64,000 nucleotides of DNA, from assembly GCF_017431965.1 (NCBI RefSeq), contig NZ_JAFRKB010000033.1, forward strand, positions 62,001 through 126,000. The letters are read 5' to 3'. This document shows, in pieces, positions 42,959 to 52,983 of the stretch; position 1 is the first letter of the stretch, and every line of letters begins with the position of its first letter. The notes beneath the pieces were generated by a model that was not told where the DNA came from, ran no database searches, and worked only from the letters and a program-made list of their open reading frames with translations. Origin of the DNA: Methanobrevibacter sp. GTDB lineage: Archaea; Methanobacteriota; Methanobacteria; Methanobacteriales; Methanobacteriaceae. The position numbers and the translations under genes are program-made.

Positions 42959-44227
42959 TTAATTTTCCATTATCCTTTTTAATAGTCCAGCAGCCAGTTC
43001 AGTTGAACTAAAATTCTTATTTTCACTCTTTTCAATTATTTTAACATATTCATCCAGATTATCTTTTGATTTTTTAACATCATTCAAAATAAGTAGACTT
43101 TTAAGTTCATTGATTTCTAAAAGCGTGGGGATTTGCTTTTGTGAAATGTTGTTTGATTTTTTAATATTATTGAATCTTGAAACCTCATCTGCTGAGACTA
43201 AACTAAGCGCATACCCTGTTTTGCCTGCACGTGCTGTTCTTCCAATACGATGAGTATAGTCATCAGCATTCTGAGCTACATCATAGTTAATTACTACATC
43301 AACCCCATCAATATCCAAACCACGTGCCGCCACGTCTGTTGCAACCAAAATGTTGATATTGCCATTTCTAAATTTATTCATTACTTTATCCCTGGCCTTT
43401 TGAGTCATGTCCCCATGCAATGCATCTACATTAAATTCCTGCTTTTTCAAGTGTTTTTTTACAAAATCAACACTTTTTTTAGTATTGCAGAATATTAAAA
43501 TAAGTTTCACATCATATGCCATTATTAAACGAGTTAATGAATCAAATTTATCATTTATATCACATTTATAATAATATTGAGTAATTTTAGGAGCATTTTT
43601 CCTATTTGAAGAAATCTTAATGAATTTAGGACTTTTTTGATATTTTTTAGCAATTTCCCTGATTTCAGAAGGTATTGTTGCCGAGAAAAGTAAAGTTTGT
43701 CTTTGGTTAGGAGTATTGGACAGGATTTCCTCGATATCCTCCCTAAAACCCATTTCCAACATTTCATCTGCTTCATCCAGTACAACACTTTCAACTCCAA
43801 TTAAATCAAGATTTTCCCTTTCGATATGATCAATTACACGACCGGGAGTTCCGACAACAATATGGACTCCTTTTTTTAATACCCTTGTTTGTTTTCCGAT
43901 TGGTTGGCCACCATAAACTGCTAAAACCTTAAGTTTCTTAATTTTAGAGCCTACTTTATTTATCTCGTCTGCAACTTGCATGCATAATTCTCTTGTGGGG
44001 CATAGTATAATGGCTTGGGGAGATTTATCCGGAATGAAAATCTTTTCCAAAACTGGAATTGCAAAAGCGATTGTTTTACCCGAACCTGTTTGTGCCTGTG
44101 CAGTAATATCCATCCCTTTTAAAGCTTGAGGAATCGCCTTTTCTTGAATTGGTGTTGGTTTTGTAAAACCCATCTGCCCAATAGCATCCTTAATTTGTGA
44201 TGAAATGTTAAAATCTTCAAAATTCAT
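42959..44227 (-). CDS. DEAD-box ATP-dependent RNA helicase
   Basis: A 422-residue DEAD-box helicase of the CshA/DeaD type. Q motif GFTKPTPIQEKAIP, Walker A AQTGSGKT, PTRELCMQV, VLDEADEMLEMGF, LLFSAT, then helicase C-domain VATDVAARGLDIDGV and HRIGRTARAG. Probably unwinds structured RNA in ribosome assembly or cold adaptation. Convergent with the regulator gene, stops adjacent. No distinctive C-terminal extension beyond about 60 charged residues. Confidence 0.95.
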   Translation of the reverse strand: MNFEDFNISSQIKDAIGQMGFTKPTPIQEKAIPQALKGMDITAQAQTGSGKTIAFAIPVLEKIFIPDKSPQAIILCPTRELCMQVADEINKVGSKIKKLKVLAVYGGQPIGKQTRVLKKGVHIVVGTPGRVIDHIERENLDLIGVESVVLDEADEMLEMGFREDIEEILSNTPNQRQTLLFSATIPSEIREIAKKYQKSPKFIKISSNRKNAPKITQYYYKCDINDKFDSLTRLIMAYDVKLILIFCNTKKSVDFVKKHLKKQEFNVDALHGDMTQKARDKVMNKFRNGNINILVATDVAARGLDIDGVDVVINYDVAQNADDYTHRIGRTARAGKTGYALSLVSADEVSRFNNIKKSNNISQKQIPTLLEINELKSLLILNDVKKSKDNLDEYVKIIEKSENKNFSSTELAAGLLKRIMEN

Positions 44228-44262
44228 TATATAAATATTTAAAAAAATAGCTATTTAATTAT

Positions 44263-45129
44263 TTAGATTAACTTTGATTGATGTGATTTTTGAGGAAATT
44301 CAGATATATACTTGAAAATTTCATTATTGTCACTTAAAATTCCATTTTGTGCAGTAACATCCCTAAAAATTTCCATCAATTCATTGTTTTTAGGTGACGG
44401 AATTGAATAACTGTTGCCGAATTCGTCGATATATCTCTTTTTTAAGCCAGGGAAATGTTCATCTAATTTTTCATAAAAGTATTGCCTGTTGCCATCCCTT
44501 AAGGTTAAGCCCATTTCAAAACAAATTATCCCCTTAACATTAGCTTCAATACAATAATCCAGGATTTTTTTAATATTTTCTTCATTATCGTTAATATAAG
44601 GCAGAATTGGACATAGCCAAACAACAGTTGGAATTCCTGCTTCTTTGAGAATGTTTAAGACTTCCACTCTTCTTTTTGACCCGCATACATTAGGTTCTAA
44701 AATCCTACATAACTCTTCATCTGCAGTTGTCAAAGTCATTTGAACGACTACTTTTGATTTTTCATTGATTTTTTTAAGCAAGTCCAAATCTCTTAATATC
44801 AAATCAGATTTAGTAATGCAAGTAAAACCAAAACCATATCGATATATCAGCTCTAAAGATTTTCGGACATATTGCAGATTTTTTTCAAGGGGAATGCATG
44901 GATCGCACATTGCCCCAGTTCCAATCATTGCTTTAGGCCTTTTGATAAGTTCTTTTTTCAGTAACTCCAAAGAATTCTGCTTAACTTCAATATCTTCAAA
45001 TTCATGTTCCATTCCATAAATATCACTTCTTGAATCACAGTAAATGCATCCATGTGTACATCCCCTGTATAGATTCATTCCATTTTTTGAAGATAAAATG
45101 CTTTTAGACGTTGCATAATGCATGAACAT
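44263..45129 (-). CDS. Radical SAM protein, spore-photoproduct-lyase-like
   Basis: A 288-residue radical SAM protein. The cluster motif is NLYRGCTHGCIYCDSRSDIY (CxxxCxxC) near residue 21; IGTGAMCDPCIPLEKNLQYV and CITKSDLILRDLDLL follow, as in the SplB-like Rv2578c subgroup often found in archaea. Reaction unknown. Transcribed away from the Cas4-like gene, with an 80-base shared promoter region. Confidence 0.87.
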   Translation of the reverse strand: MFMHYATSKSILSSKNGMNLYRGCTHGCIYCDSRSDIYGMEHEFEDIEVKQNSLELLKKELIKRPKAMIGTGAMCDPCIPLEKNLQYVRKSLELIYRYGFGFTCITKSDLILRDLDLLKKINEKSKVVVQMTLTTADEELCRILEPNVCGSKRRVEVLNILKEAGIPTVVWLCPILPYINDNEENIKKILDYCIEANVKGIICFEMGLTLRDGNRQYFYEKLDEHFPGLKKRYIDEFGNSYSIPSPKNNELMEIFRDVTAQNGILSDNNEIFKYISEFPQKSHQSKLI

Positions 45130-45209
45130 AGTTTATAAAAAATCATATATAAAAAATTACTAAGAGCCGATGAAAAGTATTATCATCATCTAAAAACATA
45201 AGATGAACT

Positions 45210-45899
45210 ATGCAACAAAAAAACATTACTGGATTTGACAAGGAATACTCAATTAAAAAACATCCTGACATAAAAGATGTTCAAATTATCGAAGGTAAAA
45301 ACAATTTCCCAATTAGTTGGCTCAATCAACAAGGATATTGTGAATATCAGATATATCTCGAGTACATGAAAGGTATAGAAACTGCGCCTACCCCAGCAAT
45401 GACTCACGGCAGTGAAATTCATCACCAACTTGAAGATATTTTCAAACAAGATGCAACACCTGCAACATTTGAGGAAGTTGTAGAAACATCCAAAAGCGAA
45501 GCCAGCATGTCAAGGGAATGTTTTGTTATTTCCCCAAAATACGGTATTAGAGGATACATAGATGAAATATGGATGAGTCCGGATGAAATTGTCATAATCG
45601 ATGATAAGCCAGGTCGTACACCCTACCAATCCACCATGAATCAAGTAAGAGCATATTGTCTTGCTTTTAAAGATATGGCCGATGATACAAGGACAATTAA
45701 AGGTGCACTTAGAGAACGAGGTACCCGAAATCTCTTTTGGATTGAAATATTTACACCTGAAATTGAAAAAGAAATAGAATTTACAATAAATAGAATGCAA
45801 GGATTGTTAGATGGTTCAAAACCATTTATCCCCACCAAAAATCCGAATAAATGCCGATCCTGCAGATACAAAAGTTACTGCGAACATTACAAAAAATAA
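45210..45899 (+). CDS. Cas4-like PD-(D/E)xK exonuclease (stand-alone)
   Basis: A 229-residue Cas4/Dna2-type nuclease. THGSEIHHQLEDIF contains the RecB-motif His region, GYIDEIWMSPDEIVIIDDKP the metal-binding D and DxK, and QVRAYCLAF the QxxxY motif. The Fe-S cysteines are one in NQQGYCEYQIYLEYMKG and three in NKCRSCRYKSYCEHYKK. Cas4 trims DNA ends for CRISPR spacer capture, but no cas gene or array is here, so a general DNA repair role or virus-independent function is more likely. Confidence 0.88.
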   Translation: MQQKNITGFDKEYSIKKHPDIKDVQIIEGKNNFPISWLNQQGYCEYQIYLEYMKGIETAPTPAMTHGSEIHHQLEDIFKQDATPATFEEVVETSKSEASMSRECFVISPKYGIRGYIDEIWMSPDEIVIIDDKPGRTPYQSTMNQVRAYCLAFKDMADDTRTIKGALRERGTRNLFWIEIFTPEIEKEIEFTINRMQGLLDGSKPFIPTKNPNKCRSCRYKSYCEHYKK

Positions 45900-45902
45900 T
45901 GT

Positions 45903-46541
45903 TTAAACAACCCTATTCAAACCCAAATATATTTTATTTTTTTTATAAACCTTTTCAAGAATTTCATTCCATTCATCGATAGTAATTCTTCCCTTATTTG
46001 GGATTAAATTATCTAAAGAAGACTCATTTACATTTAAAATATCTGATAAAATAAATGATAATGTTTTTCCGGTTAAGGATAAATCGTAAGGATCATAACC
46101 AGTTACGGCCAAAACCCACAGATTTTCACGGGTGGCTATTTTATATTCCTTTTTAAGAGATTCAAACCAACTGCTGATTTTATTACCCTCTTTTCCTATA
46201 CCTGAACCGATTGAAATGTAATAATCTTCACCATCAAAATCAATTGAACTAATGGCATTATCGATTTTAGATTTAAGTTCAGGAGAATCGAGGCTCAATT
46301 CATATTCATTATTTGAAATATAATCGGATACGTAGTTTTCAATTTCCTTCTTATTTTTAAAATAGCCTATCGGTTCCAGCCTATCAGAATCAATATCGCA
46401 CAAATCAAAAATCAAATCTTCATCAACTTCACAAATCTCATAACCTTCAAGCTTATGTGATTTATATTCCTTAAAATCAATGCAATAATTTTCTAAATCT
46501 TCCTTATTTAAATACCATAAAATCTGAACTTTTTTAATCAT
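45903..46541 (-). CDS. Hypothetical protein, about 212 residues
   Basis: Not recognised. Soluble, acidic, mixed alpha/beta. Starts MIKKVQILWYLNKEDLENYC from the ATG at 46539-46541; the frame extends to a TTG at 46589 inside the RDD gene, which seems less likely. Segments ISIGSGIGKEGNKISSWFES and WVLAVTGYDPYDLSLTGKTL may hold the conserved core. Follows hypE and the RDD-protein gene on the same strand, so it is probably the last gene of that transcript; no link in function is evident. Confidence 0.65.
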   Translation of the reverse strand: MIKKVQILWYLNKEDLENYCIDFKEYKSHKLEGYEICEVDEDLIFDLCDIDSDRLEPIGYFKNKKEIENYVSDYISNNEYELSLDSPELKSKIDNAISSIDFDGEDYYISIGSGIGKEGNKISSWFESLKKEYKIATRENLWVLAVTGYDPYDLSLTGKTLSFILSDILNVNESSLDNLIPNKGRITIDEWNEILEKVYKKNKIYLGLNRVV

Positions 46542-46566
46542 TATATCAAAAAATAAAGAATTGAGC

Positions 46567-46968
46567 TTATCTAAGCTCATCGACAACAACAGTCTTTGTA
46601 ATATAGGCCAAAATCCTATCTTGATTTAAAAATTTACCTATAGCCCAATCAAAAATAATCGGAACCCAAAATATTTTAGATAAATTACGTACAATAGCTT
46701 GAGCCCAATTGATATACGCTCCATTTCTTGAACGGACTTGCAAATACATTAAAGCCTTACCAACGGTAGCGCCTTTTATTTTTTCACAAGCTACAAAATA
46801 AACAATAATCAAAATTGGAACAATGACTGGGAAAATTTGATATACATAGTAAACATCAACAGGATTCACCACTAAGAAAAATAAATAAGATAAAATCCAC
46901 ATGAATGATGAAACGACAAAAAAGTCAAGAACATAAGCAATTACCCTTCTTGTAAATACAGTAACCAT
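46567..46968 (-). CDS. RDD family membrane protein
   Basis: A 133-residue integral membrane protein. The RDD-type start (RRVIAYVLDFFVVSSFMWIL) is near residue 6, followed by two more hydrophobic segments and the family block TVGKALMYLQVRSRNG, NWAQAIVRNLSKIFWVPIIF. RDD proteins are of general unknown function, some linked to ion or solute exchange. Starts nine bases after the hypE stop. Confidence 0.85.
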   Translation of the reverse strand: MVTVFTRRVIAYVLDFFVVSSFMWILSYLFFLVVNPVDVYYVYQIFPVIVPILIIVYFVACEKIKGATVGKALMYLQVRSRNGAYINWAQAIVRNLSKIFWVPIIFDWAIGKFLNQDRILAYITKTVVVDELR

Positions 46969-46977
46969 TTTATCACC

Positions 46978-47997
46978 TTAACACACTCTTGGAACAGGAT
47001 CTGCAATTGGCGCTTCAAGAATTCTTTCACCGCCAATAGGAGTGTTAACAATTACATAATTCCCTTCAACAACTTCGCCAATAATTGCGGCATTTTCACC
47101 ATATTTTTCACCTTTAATAGCTTCAAGGACTGCTTCAGCTTTATCCGCTTTAACACCCATGACAACTTTTCCTTCATTAGCTACTTCAAATGGATCAATT
47201 CCTAACATTTCAGATACAGCGTGGACTTCCTCTTTTACTGGAATTGCCTCTTGTTCAAGTACAACACCAACACCGGCTTTGGAAGCCATTTCGTTAATTG
47301 CATTTGCAAAACCCCCACGTGTAGGGTCTTTCATTGCTGTAACTCCACCAATTTCTAAAGCTTTTTTAATTATATTCCACATAGGAGCAACATCTGATTT
47401 CAAATCTGTTTCAAAACCAAATCCTTCCCTAAATGACATAAGACTCATTCCATGGTCTCCCAAACTGCCTGTGACAATAATTTTGTCACCCACTTCAAGA
47501 CCGCAATCACGAACCACTTCACCCTTTTTAGCTATCCCTATGCCTGTTGTAACCATAACAATACCATCAAGCTTATCGCGAGGCATTACTTTAGTATCAC
47601 CGGTGATTACTGCAACTCCAACCTCTTCACAAGCTTCATTTAAGGATTTCATAATTTTATCCAAATCCTCTATTGGAAATCCTTCCTGCATGATGATTGC
47701 ATTTGAAATAGCCAACGGCTGAGCTCCCATTACTGAAACGTCATTTATTGTTCCGGCAGCTGAAATCCTACCAATGTCACCACCTGGGAAAAATAATGGA
47801 TCTATTGTATGACCATCTGTTGTAAAAACAATTTCATAATCACCTAATGGGATTGATGCTCCATCATCCAAATCATCTAAGCTAATACCGCCATTAACAC
47901 TTTTTTTAGAAATATTATCTAAAACTGTACTAGCAATAAGATTAGCCATGACTTCTCCACCAGCACCATGATTCATATTTATTTTATCTTCTGACAT
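46978..47997 (-). CDS. hypE: Hydrogenase expression/formation protein HypE
   Basis: A 339-residue HypE from the ATG at 47995-47997, which has an AGGAGAT ribosome site; ten upstream residues in the longer frame are unlikely. HypE dehydrates the carbamoyl group on its C-terminal cysteine to thiocyanate, the CN donor for the NiFe-hydrogenase centre. Start MSEDKINMNHGAGGEVM, ATP site FTTDGHTIDPLFFPGGDIGR, ending PVPRVC with the essential terminal Cys. Needed for the Frh, Mvh and Ech/Eha/Ehb hydrogenases of methanogens. No other hyp gene is in the window. Confidence 0.96.
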   Translation of the reverse strand: MSEDKINMNHGAGGEVMANLIASTVLDNISKKSVNGGISLDDLDDGASIPLGDYEIVFTTDGHTIDPLFFPGGDIGRISAAGTINDVSVMGAQPLAISNAIIMQEGFPIEDLDKIMKSLNEACEEVGVAVITGDTKVMPRDKLDGIVMVTTGIGIAKKGEVVRDCGLEVGDKIIVTGSLGDHGMSLMSFREGFGFETDLKSDVAPMWNIIKKALEIGGVTAMKDPTRGGFANAINEMASKAGVGVVLEQEAIPVKEEVHAVSEMLGIDPFEVANEGKVVMGVKADKAEAVLEAIKGEKYGENAAIIGEVVEGNYVIVNTPIGGERILEAPIADPVPRVC

Positions 47998-48097
47998 TTT
48001 ATCTCCTAATTCAATAGTATATAACAAGATAATATATGTAATAACAAGTATATAAAATTATGAAAAAAATATGAAATTTTTATTTTCCAAAAGTTTT

Positions 48098-48131
48098 AAA
48101 AAAATAGTTTAGGCACATTGGAAAATGTGCC
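48098..48131 (-). terminator. Hairpin terminator after the adhesin-like pseudogene
   Basis: GGCACATT-ggaa-AATGTGCC at 48112-48131 is a perfect eight-pair stem with a four-base loop; on the minus strand it is followed by TAAACTATTTTTTT. It begins 19 bases past the pseudogene stop. Confidence 0.55.
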
Positions 48132-48150
48132 CTGAAAAAATTTTATATTC

Positions 48151-50150
48151 CTATACTATTGCTTCAACATAATGAACTGAATTTTCTGCAATCATATCCT
48201 CAAGTTCCCCATCTGTAAACATATTGCATATCATTTCCTGACATTCACTGCTTAAATCACTAAGTGATACGGAATCATCCAAACCGGAGCTTGAAAAAAT
48301 ACTGTCCACATCTATGGACTCCTCTATTACATTATTTTCAGCAGCTTCAAGAGCCCACTCCTGAGCTAAACTGCATCCAAGATAACCTCCAAGTGCACCA
48401 GCCAAAGCACAACCTGCAACCAACGTAATGCAAACTACATATCTATTAAGGTTCACATTATAAACATTTGAAACAATTAACTTTGAACATAATGCACCTA
48501 CACCAGCCCCGATACCTGCACCAACAAGAATACCGACAGCAGGATTTAATGTAAACGTGCCTGCAATTGTACCTAAAAGAAAACTTACCCCAACACCTAA
48601 TACGCTAGTTACTGTAACTGCAGTAGAAGACATACTTTCAACATATTTAACACAACCCTGTGAACCCTGAATTTGAACTCCATCTACATACACCACGCCA
48701 TTATCCACATTCAAGACATCATTACCGTAATCATATGCACTATTGCCTTTAAAGGTACAATTATTTATAGTTAAATTTCCCTGATTGAAAACTGCACCAC
48801 CATTATTGCACCTATTATCAATAAAACTACAGTTAGTACAAATACATATTCCTGCATTGAGAATTGCAGACTGAAAATTCATTAAAAGATTCATCATTTA
48901 CGCCACGAAAATCATCATTCATTGTCATGAATTGCTCTTCGGTGTAAATTGAATTTGACCTGATTGTACGCGCATATTCATAATCATTAATGCTACTTAC
49001 AGTTAGTTTTTTAGTTAATGTGACATCATTTTTATATCTCTCTTCAAGTAACTGTTGAAAGACATCGTTTAAATCTTCGAAATTGTAAAAATGATATCCT
49101 CTTTGATAAGTAAAACCGTCATCATAATTTTTAGTCAATGTAACTATAAACACATTGCCTATATATTGAGCATAATATGTTGTATCGCCATTTAGGCGAA
49201 CAAAATCATTTCGGCTTATTATAGCTGAATAGATTATAGGAATTAAATTTATCTTTTCGCCTGAAAAATGTGACTCATAACTATAACTGAAATAATTTAC
49301 ATCGATATTTGTAATACTGCCATCAGTGATTAATTTTTCGCCGTCACATATTGCAGAAATATTACATTTTTTATGGTTGCGGTCAAGATAAATTGCTTCA
49401 CCCCCTATTAGTGAGGTGGAATTTATGAAAATGGACCTGCAAATCGTATTATTCAAACCCGCCATGTAAATTGCGCCACCAATTACACCTGCAGTATTAT
49501 TTATAAAAATGGAACTATCAATTATTCCATTATTTCCAATCCATGTTATTGCTCCTCCCTTAACAAGTGCAGAATTTCTATAAAATTTACAATTGGAAAT
49601 TATACCATTGTCACCTTGCCAAAATATTGGACTCAATTCATCCTTATAGTAAACATTCATTTGTGATATTCCTTTATTGAGAGTAATCTGACTTATATCA
49701 TAAGTAATGGTGATATTATAACCATAATCCTTAGAATTAATGAATGTCAAATTGAAGATTTTGACATTATTGCCTGTAATCTTAAATAATGCAGTACTAT
49801 AACTTCCATAACATGCCCATTACCATTGATAGTCACATTATCCGTAGCAATATTTATAATAGGATTTCGAATATTGAGATGTGGACCATATCCTGAATCA
49901 AAAAAATAATCTTTAGTTACATTATAAATGTCTCCAGGAGAAAGTTCCTCAATATCGCGTTGTAAATCATCAAAAGATCCATTAACATCATCCAATTCAA
50001 AAACAGTATCGTCAATGCTGCTATTGCAATTAGAATTCAAATCTCTAAAATCAGCATCATTAACATCACTTGCACAAACACAAGAAGCAGTCGTAAAAAC
50101 ACATACACATACGATTAATAAAACTAAGTTAAAATTCCAAATTTAAACAT
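48151..50150 (-). pseudogene. Adhesin-like secreted protein gene, disrupted by three frameshifts
   Basis: A once continuous gene of about 665 codons with an AGAGGTAA site and ATG at 50148-50150. A signal peptide (LVLLIVCVCVFTTASCVCAS) is out of frame with the ATG because a base is missing in the TTTT run near 50131. The body frame (50040 to about 49805) breaks where GHVIDGSYS would be expected; GTTATGGAAGT there looks like a four-base deletion. The second frame (49750-48833) carries beta-helix repeats (GGAITWIGNNGIIDSSIFIN) and breaks near 48860; the third (48897-48151) resumes with GGAVFNQGNLTINNCTFKGN and ends in hydrophobic segments. Adhesin-like proteins are a large Methanobrevibacter surface family. 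Confidence 0.8.
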
Positions 50151-50368
50151 TTTTACCTCTAATTCCCCACGATTACTATTTTGAGGAACATTTACTATTT
50201 TTCTCCTACAAATTTAGGTATTGCAAAAAATTAGTAATAAAATTTTCCGCGTGTAAGTGCTTGCTTGCAGTAAAAAACTAAAAAATAGATACGAAAATTA
50301 AATAAAAACAACAAATAAAAAGTTAATTTAAAAAAAATAGAAAAAAAGAGAATTTAAAGAAAATATCT

Positions 50369-50743
50369 TTAAATTAAAATTCCGTTAATAACACCATCTT
50401 GACCAGGTCTAGATGTTACTTTAGCATTACCTTCAGGAGTTTCTACAATAGCACCTTTGGTAATGATGTTCCTTCTAACGTAGTTAGGGTTTGCAGTGTT
50501 TTCTACTACATTAAGAATATCTACAACTTTGGTTTTACCATCAGCATCAGTAACATTGATTTTATTACCGGTAGCTAATCTAAGTTTTTCGTTTCCACCA
50601 CGGGTTCTAATTTTTCTTAATTTTTTTTCATCTAATCTGGTTTCAGCTGGATCTCTACCTAATTCAGCTTTCCTTTTTCCACGGTTTGCAACATTTCTTG
50701 CACCGGATGGACTTCTAGTTGATTTTCCTTGAGAAATTGCCAT
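50369..50743 (-). CDS. rps8e: Small ribosomal subunit protein eS8 (S8e)
   Basis: A 124-residue archaeal S8e from the ATG at 50741-50743, with a TTTAGGTGA ribosome site; the longer frame adds nine unlikely residues. Signatures: [40 protein letters not shown] and the C-terminal [20 protein letters not shown], then [11 protein letters not shown]. Binds 16S rRNA. Monocistronic, as often in methanogens. Confidence 0.96.
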   Translation of the reverse strand: MAISQGKSTRSPSGARNVANRGKRKAELGRDPAETRLDEKKLRKIRTRGGNEKLRLATGNKINVTDADGKTKVVDILNVVENTANPNYVRRNIITKGAIVETPEGNAKVTSRPGQDGVINGILI

Positions 50744-50934
50744 TATTTCACCTAAATAAATATAATACATTAAATAATAATCGCAGTCTATAAGACCCTT
50801 TCAATTAAAACTGTAAGCAAGAAAAAATAACAGTTTAATTCTGAGAGCAAAAAAGAGCCTTAAAGAATAATGATAATAAAATATTACTTTATCATTATAT
50901 ATAAACTTTAGTTTTTTAAAAGAAAAAAGAGAAA

Positions 50935-51177
50935 TTATTTTTTATTTTTTAAAATAAAATTATCAACCAACTTATCAAAGTCTTCCTCACTCAAATTTTT
51001 ATCAGAAGCTGCATCCAAAATTTTTTGAATTTCTTCTTCGCTAACAGAATCCCCTAAAAAATCAATTAATAATTCTCTTAACTCATTATCATCAATATAG
51101 GCTTCTCCATTTGAAGAAACATATTGACAGTTGCCTTCATCATCGAGAGTATAATATGGAACTTCTTTCATAATCAA
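50935..51177 (-). CDS. Hypothetical acidic protein, 80 residues
   Basis: Not recognised. A small, strongly acidic protein (DEGNCQYVSSNGEAYIDDNE; LIDFLGDSVSEEEIQKILDA). Its start overlaps the stop of the zinc-ribbon gene upstream by four bases (ATGA), so the two are translated together and probably act together. EF-hand-like or helical-bundle character might be guessed from the spacing of acids but no motif is complete. Confidence 0.65.
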   Translation of the reverse strand: MIMKEVPYYTLDDEGNCQYVSSNGEAYIDDNELRELLIDFLGDSVSEEEIQKILDAASDKNLSEEDFDKLVDNFILKNKK

Positions 51178-51635
51178 TCCTCAAAGTTAATAAATCTATA
51201 GTAAACAATTTTATATGGATCATTGTCAAAATACCATTCACAGTTAGGTATTTCACCATCATTAAATTCAGAATAATCTTCCAAATCAGCATCATCGACC
51301 TGAATAAGAATATTGACTTCCTTACCTATATTTTCAACATCAATGCCCAATTCATCCAAATCAATTACAAATTCATCATTGTCACCGCCTTTCGGTACGG
51401 TAATAACAATTTCATCTTCATGGTTCATATTAACATTATAATTGTCATCCAGCACAATTATTTCTTCATTTCCTTTAAATAACTCTATGGAATTGTCTTC
51501 ATTATCACTTTTCAATAAATAACCTTTAGCAAATAATTCTTCAATATCCAAACTACATAATGGACAAGTAAAGCTCCCATTAACCAATTCTGAACCACAT
51601 GAAGGACAATAATTAATCTTTACTATAATCATCAC
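51174..51635 (-). CDS. Zinc-ribbon protein of unknown function
   Basis: A 153-residue protein. A zinc ribbon at the N-terminus (YCPSCGSELVNGSFTCPLCS, CxxC...CxxC) is followed by an acidic region with beta-prone segments (NVNMNHEDEIVITVPKGGDN; EFVIDLDELGIDVENIGKEV). No known family recognised. Coupled by a four-base overlap to the 80-residue acidic protein. Possibly a small transcription- or ribosome-associated pair, but nothing proves that. Confidence 0.7.
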   Translation of the reverse strand: MMIIVKINYCPSCGSELVNGSFTCPLCSLDIEELFAKGYLLKSDNEDNSIELFKGNEEIIVLDDNYNVNMNHEDEIVITVPKGGDNDEFVIDLDELGIDVENIGKEVNILIQVDDADLEDYSEFNDGEIPNCEWYFDNDPYKIVYYRFINFED

Positions 51636-51713
51636 CTCAAAAAATCCACATTTAATATTAATATTTAAGAAGTAATATTTAAAATGATAATATAAAAAAA
51701 GAATAATGGATAA

Positions 51714-52079
51714 CTAAACATTAGTATCCATCAAAAAATTTATTTTTGGAATTCCCCACCGGTTCTCAGATTTTATAGAACATATTTTTAAATCTTCAAT
51801 AAACATGTTAAAAGATAGAATGATACTATCACAATCAATAGTTATTTTAACATTTGAATTTTCTAACATAGTCTTTGAGATTTTAAAAACATTTGATGCA
51901 TTCTCAATGAAAACAGAATATGGAATGTTATTATTATCAATAGCTAAAAAAATTCCATCAGAAATGCTATAGTCAGCACAATATTTATTTTTTCCATCAA
52001 TTTTTCCAACAAATGTATCGTTTATTTCGTCATAGCTTGAAATTAACCTTTTTGTATTCATTTTAAAAACCTCACTCAT
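51714..52079 (-). CDS. DUF2283-like protein, orphan paralogue
   Basis: A 121-residue protein with the same length and layout as the DUF2283 protein at 38746-39111. The match is clearest at the C-terminus, NRWGIPKINFLMDT against NNYGIPSIETLLST, and in the middle (GIFLAIDNNNIPYSVFIENA against GIILDFDENYCPVAIEMISA). Unlike the first copy, no DUF4258-like gene precedes it: the 180 bases upstream contain no matching frame. It may be an antitoxin that lost or never had a linked partner. Confidence 0.6.
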   Translation of the reverse strand: MSEVFKMNTKRLISSYDEINDTFVGKIDGKNKYCADYSISDGIFLAIDNNNIPYSVFIENASNVFKISKTMLENSNVKITIDCDSIILSFNMFIEDLKICSIKSENRWGIPKINFLMDTNV

Positions 52080-52261
52080 ATTATATCCACAATGACATAT
52101 AATTAAAACCTAAGAGCATTTGAAAACTAATATAAGAACTTCATTAACTAAATAAACCGAAATGAAAGCAATAAATTTGAAATAAAAATAAAAAATTGAT
52201 TTAGAAAACTATTATTAATACTTCAGACAAATTATTACATAGAAATGAAAAGGTGTCTTAA

Positions 52262-52945
52262 TTGGCAGAAGAGACAAAAGAACAATTAGCGCTTGAAGCA
52301 GAAATAAAAGCTCAAGCTCAAAAATTTATTACATACCTCAATTCAACCCTCCCCGAAAGTATGGAACTGGAATATGAGGGATTTTACAGAAGGGGATTTT
52401 TTGTAAGTAAGAAAAGATATGCTGTAATTGAAGATGGAGAAATTATAGCCAAAGGGTTGGAATTGGTTAGAAGAGATTGGGCGCCAATTGTTAAAAAAAC
52501 TCAGGAATCCGTTTTGATGGCCATTTTAAAAGAAGGAGATTCAGATAAAGCTATTAAAGAAGTAAAAAAAGTATTTAAACGAATTAAAAATGGAGATGTT
52601 GATAATAAAGAGCTAATTATCCACACACAAATTACAAAGCCTCTTGACCAATACAAACAAATCGGACCACATGTTATTGCTGCAAAAAAAATTGAAGAAC
52701 ATGGCATTAAAGTTACACGAGGGACCATCGTGCAGTATATAATCGTTAAAGGAAAAGGATCCATCAGTCAACGTGCCGTACCTTATGAATATAGTGAAGG
52801 ATATGCATATGACAAAGATTACTACATCAACAATCAGATGATTCCTGCAATTGAAAGAATAATGTATTCTTTCGGATATTCAAAAAAAGACTTACAGGAC
52901 CTTGCCCGTGGTGAAGTCCAACAAAGTTTAGATGCATTTTTCTAA
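52262..52945 (+). CDS. polB2: DNA polymerase B, small C-terminal subunit (split PolB2)
   Basis: A 227-residue protein that begins with TTG after an AAAAGGTG ribosome site. It matches the palm-end and thumb of family B polymerases: [20 protein letters not shown] with the KKRY motif, [20 protein letters not shown] and [20 protein letters not shown]. In Methanothermobacter PolB is encoded by two separate genes whose products associate; this is the smaller part. The large subunit with exonuclease and DxD palm sites is not in the window. Confidence 0.93.
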   Translation: MAEETKEQLALEAEIKAQAQKFITYLNSTLPESMELEYEGFYRRGFFVSKKRYAVIEDGEIIAKGLELVRRDWAPIVKKTQESVLMAILKEGDSDKAIKEVKKVFKRIKNGDVDNKELIIHTQITKPLDQYKQIGPHVIAAKKIEEHGIKVTRGTIVQYIIVKGKGSISQRAVPYEYSEGYAYDKDYYINNQMIPAIERIMYSFGYSKKDLQDLARGEVQQSLDAFF

Positions 52946-52983
52946 AAAAATTTATAATGTATTATAACCATAATTAGAATTAT

